From Deltaproteobacteria bacterium (GTDB lineage: Bacteria; Myxococcota_A; Polyangia; Polyangiales; Houyiibacteriaceae), in assembly GCA_019309605.1 (NCBI GenBank), contig JAFDFW010000172.1, forward strand, positions 1 through 6,450: 6,450 nt of DNA, in the 5' to 3' direction. The notes under the pieces are model-generated. The model saw only the letters and a list, made by a program, of their open reading frames with translations, had not been told where the DNA came from and did not search any database. Both the position numbers and the translations under genes were made by a program. Numbering within the stretch: position 1 is the first letter of the stretch; the number at the start of each line of letters is the position of its first letter. Shown one piece after another: positions 5,451 through 6,450 of this stretch.

Positions 5451-6450
5451 GTTTGCTCCCTTGCTCCAAGGTCTCATGCGCGCTCGGTGGTGCGTCCCAT
5501 TCAAAGCGATCGAAGAGCTCGCGAAGGTCGAGCTTCAGCTGAGCCTCATCGATCCCGAACTCCTCTAGGCCGTAGCTGTGCGATGACTGGTGTGTACGGG
5601 CGCGCCCTTGCTGTGCGTCGAGCGCCGCCGACGTTGCAGGCGTCATCTCGATGTCGAGCGCGTCGTAGACCGCTTCCACCGTTGCTTTGGGCTGCGAAAC
5701 GAGGTCCCGGTAGTCCACGACTGTCCATTTCGTTTCGGGGTGCTTCGCCAAGGTCTCCATGGGGTAAAGATACGTGTGCACCGAGTTGGCGATGAGCGCC
5801 TCGAGGCTCCGTTCGATCCGCGCCTGGCTCCAACCTTGTCCGAGCCACACTTTCTTGAGCATCTTGAGGAGGCTTGGGATCGCCTCGCGGGGGTCACGCA
5901 TCATCACTACGAATCTCGCGTCAGGGAACTGCTCGATGAGGCTGCTGATCCGCCCCGAATACGATGGGTTCTTGCTGCAGTGAATCTTGTGTGCACCCGA
6001 GAGGCAAAGCTGCCTCCGAACACCCTCCGCGTAGGCGCGCATGACGCGGCGACGGCGTTTTTCAGGCCACTCGTCGACGTAGTACACGTCAAACTCCGGC
6101 AGCCCTGGAAAGAGAGCAACCCAGGTACTGGCAACGCAAGACGCGGTAAGCACGAAATCATCCTCCTCGGGAATGAAGAGCCCGATGTCGTGCATATCGC
6201 GGGCGTCTTCGAACGCGTCATCTTCGGCGGCGACGAGCTTCTTCTTGAAGAACGAGCGAAAGAGCACGCGGTCGATCGTGCCGACCCCGCGCAGGAGGCG
6301 CTTCTGCCAGAGCGATGGAAACAACAGCTCGTACAGAAGAAAGAAGTTGAAGTGTTCCGCGTCACTCACCATCAGCCGGTGGAGCAAGGTCGTGCCGCTA
6401 CGGGCATGGCCCACCACGAAGACCGGCTTCTCGATGCGCACGCGATGAAG
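5443..6450 (-). CDS. PAPS-dependent sulfotransferase (Sulfotransfer_3-like), 5' end outside the window
   Basis: Transfers a sulfo group from PAPS to a hydroxyl or amine of an unidentified acceptor. The frame is open to the right edge. The first possible start inside is a GTG at 6441, only a few residues before the PAPS loop, and the codons before it (L-H-R) continue a family-like lead into RIEKPVFVVGHARSGTTLLH. Relatives have N-terminal sequence ahead of this, so the gene is partial. Numbering from that GTG, the 5'-phosphosulfate loop GHARSGTTLLHRL is at 11-23, and the 3'-phosphate-binding segment FVVMMRDPREAIPSLLK is at about 177-193 with R182 and S190. LFIPEEDDF and HKIHCSKNP are conserved in this subgroup, which I associate with larger lipid- or sterol-like acceptors (inference). 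The C-terminal SYGLEEFGID segment and the RFEWD end are typical. Its TGA overlaps the start of the DUF1214-like gene. Confidence 0.88.
   Translation of the reverse strand, partial: LHRVRIEKPVFVVGHARSGTTLLHRLMVSDAEHFNFFLLYELLFPSLWQKRLLRGVGTIDRVLFRSFFKKKLVAAEDDAFEDARDMHDIGLFIPEEDDFVLTASCVASTWVALFPGLPEFDVYYVDEWPEKRRRRVMRAYAEGVRRQLCLSGAHKIHCSKNPSYSGRISSLIEQFPDARFVVMMRDPREAIPSLLKMLKKVWLGQGWSQARIERSLEALIANSVHTYLYPMETLAKHPETKWTVVDYRDLVSQPKATVEAVYDALDIEMTPATSAALDAQQGRARTHQSSHSYGLEEFGIDEAQLKLDLRELFDRFEWDAPPSAHETLEQGSKHG
5456..5460 (-). promoter_or_regulatory. Ribosome binding site of the DUF1214-like gene, inside the sulfotransferase 3' end
   Basis: The minus strand reads GGGAG five bases before the ATG at 5450, within the last codons of the sulfotransferase gene. 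It decides the start of the downstream gene against longer alternatives at 5477 (ATG) and 5504 (TTG). Confidence 0.6.

Overview
The window looks like GC-rich chromosomal DNA from a free-living bacterium, with third-position GC bias and long shadow frames opposite every gene. The protein set is a DMSO-reductase-family type II molybdoenzyme, a Sulfotransfer_3-type sulfotransferase next to a DUF1214-like protein, and a fragment of a metal-dependent amidohydrolase. In my recollection of these families, this mix is common in uncultured soil, sediment or marine lineages (Myxococcota/Desulfobacterota/Binatota-like, with relatives in Actinobacteria). The taxonomic guess is inference only. No rRNA, tRNA, CRISPR array, transposase or phage gene is visible.

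Layout, left to right. (1) 8-748, minus strand: an intact class I SAM-dependent methyltransferase. (2) 841-1026, plus strand: the first ~60 residues of an amidohydrolase-family protein, cut off where the next gene's end begins. It is best read as a gene remnant. (3) 1023-3898, minus strand: a large Tat-exported molybdopterin oxidoreductase of the ethylbenzene dehydrogenase / NarG-like type II group. Its main frame (1136-3898) carries the Tat signal, the Fe-S cluster ligands and the probable Mo-ligating Asp. The last ~54 residues of the protein lie in another frame (1023-1187), so the gene is frameshifted near its 3' end. (4) 3899-4082: a 184-bp gap with a good ribosome binding site for the molybdoenzyme and a striking 40-bp imperfect palindrome. 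(5) 4083-5450, minus strand: a DUF1214-like protein. (6) 5443-6450, minus strand: a PAPS-dependent sulfotransferase that runs off the right edge and overlaps the DUF1214-like gene by 8 bases.

How they fit together. The sulfotransferase and DUF1214-like genes form a translationally coupled pair and probably act on one substrate. The molybdoenzyme follows in the same direction but has its own leader. Type II enzymes normally work with a Fe-S beta subunit, often a heme gamma subunit and a dedicated chaperone. None of these is encoded in the 5' or 3' flanks visible here. With the C-terminal frameshift and the truncated amidohydrolase abutting its stop codon, the 1.0-1.2 kb region looks like a rearrangement or decay point, unless the frameshift is a sequence error. 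I find no convincing novel multi-gene system. The best leads are the frameshift/junction region, the orphan state of the molybdoenzyme, its altered cluster-ligand spacing, and the palindrome in its leader.
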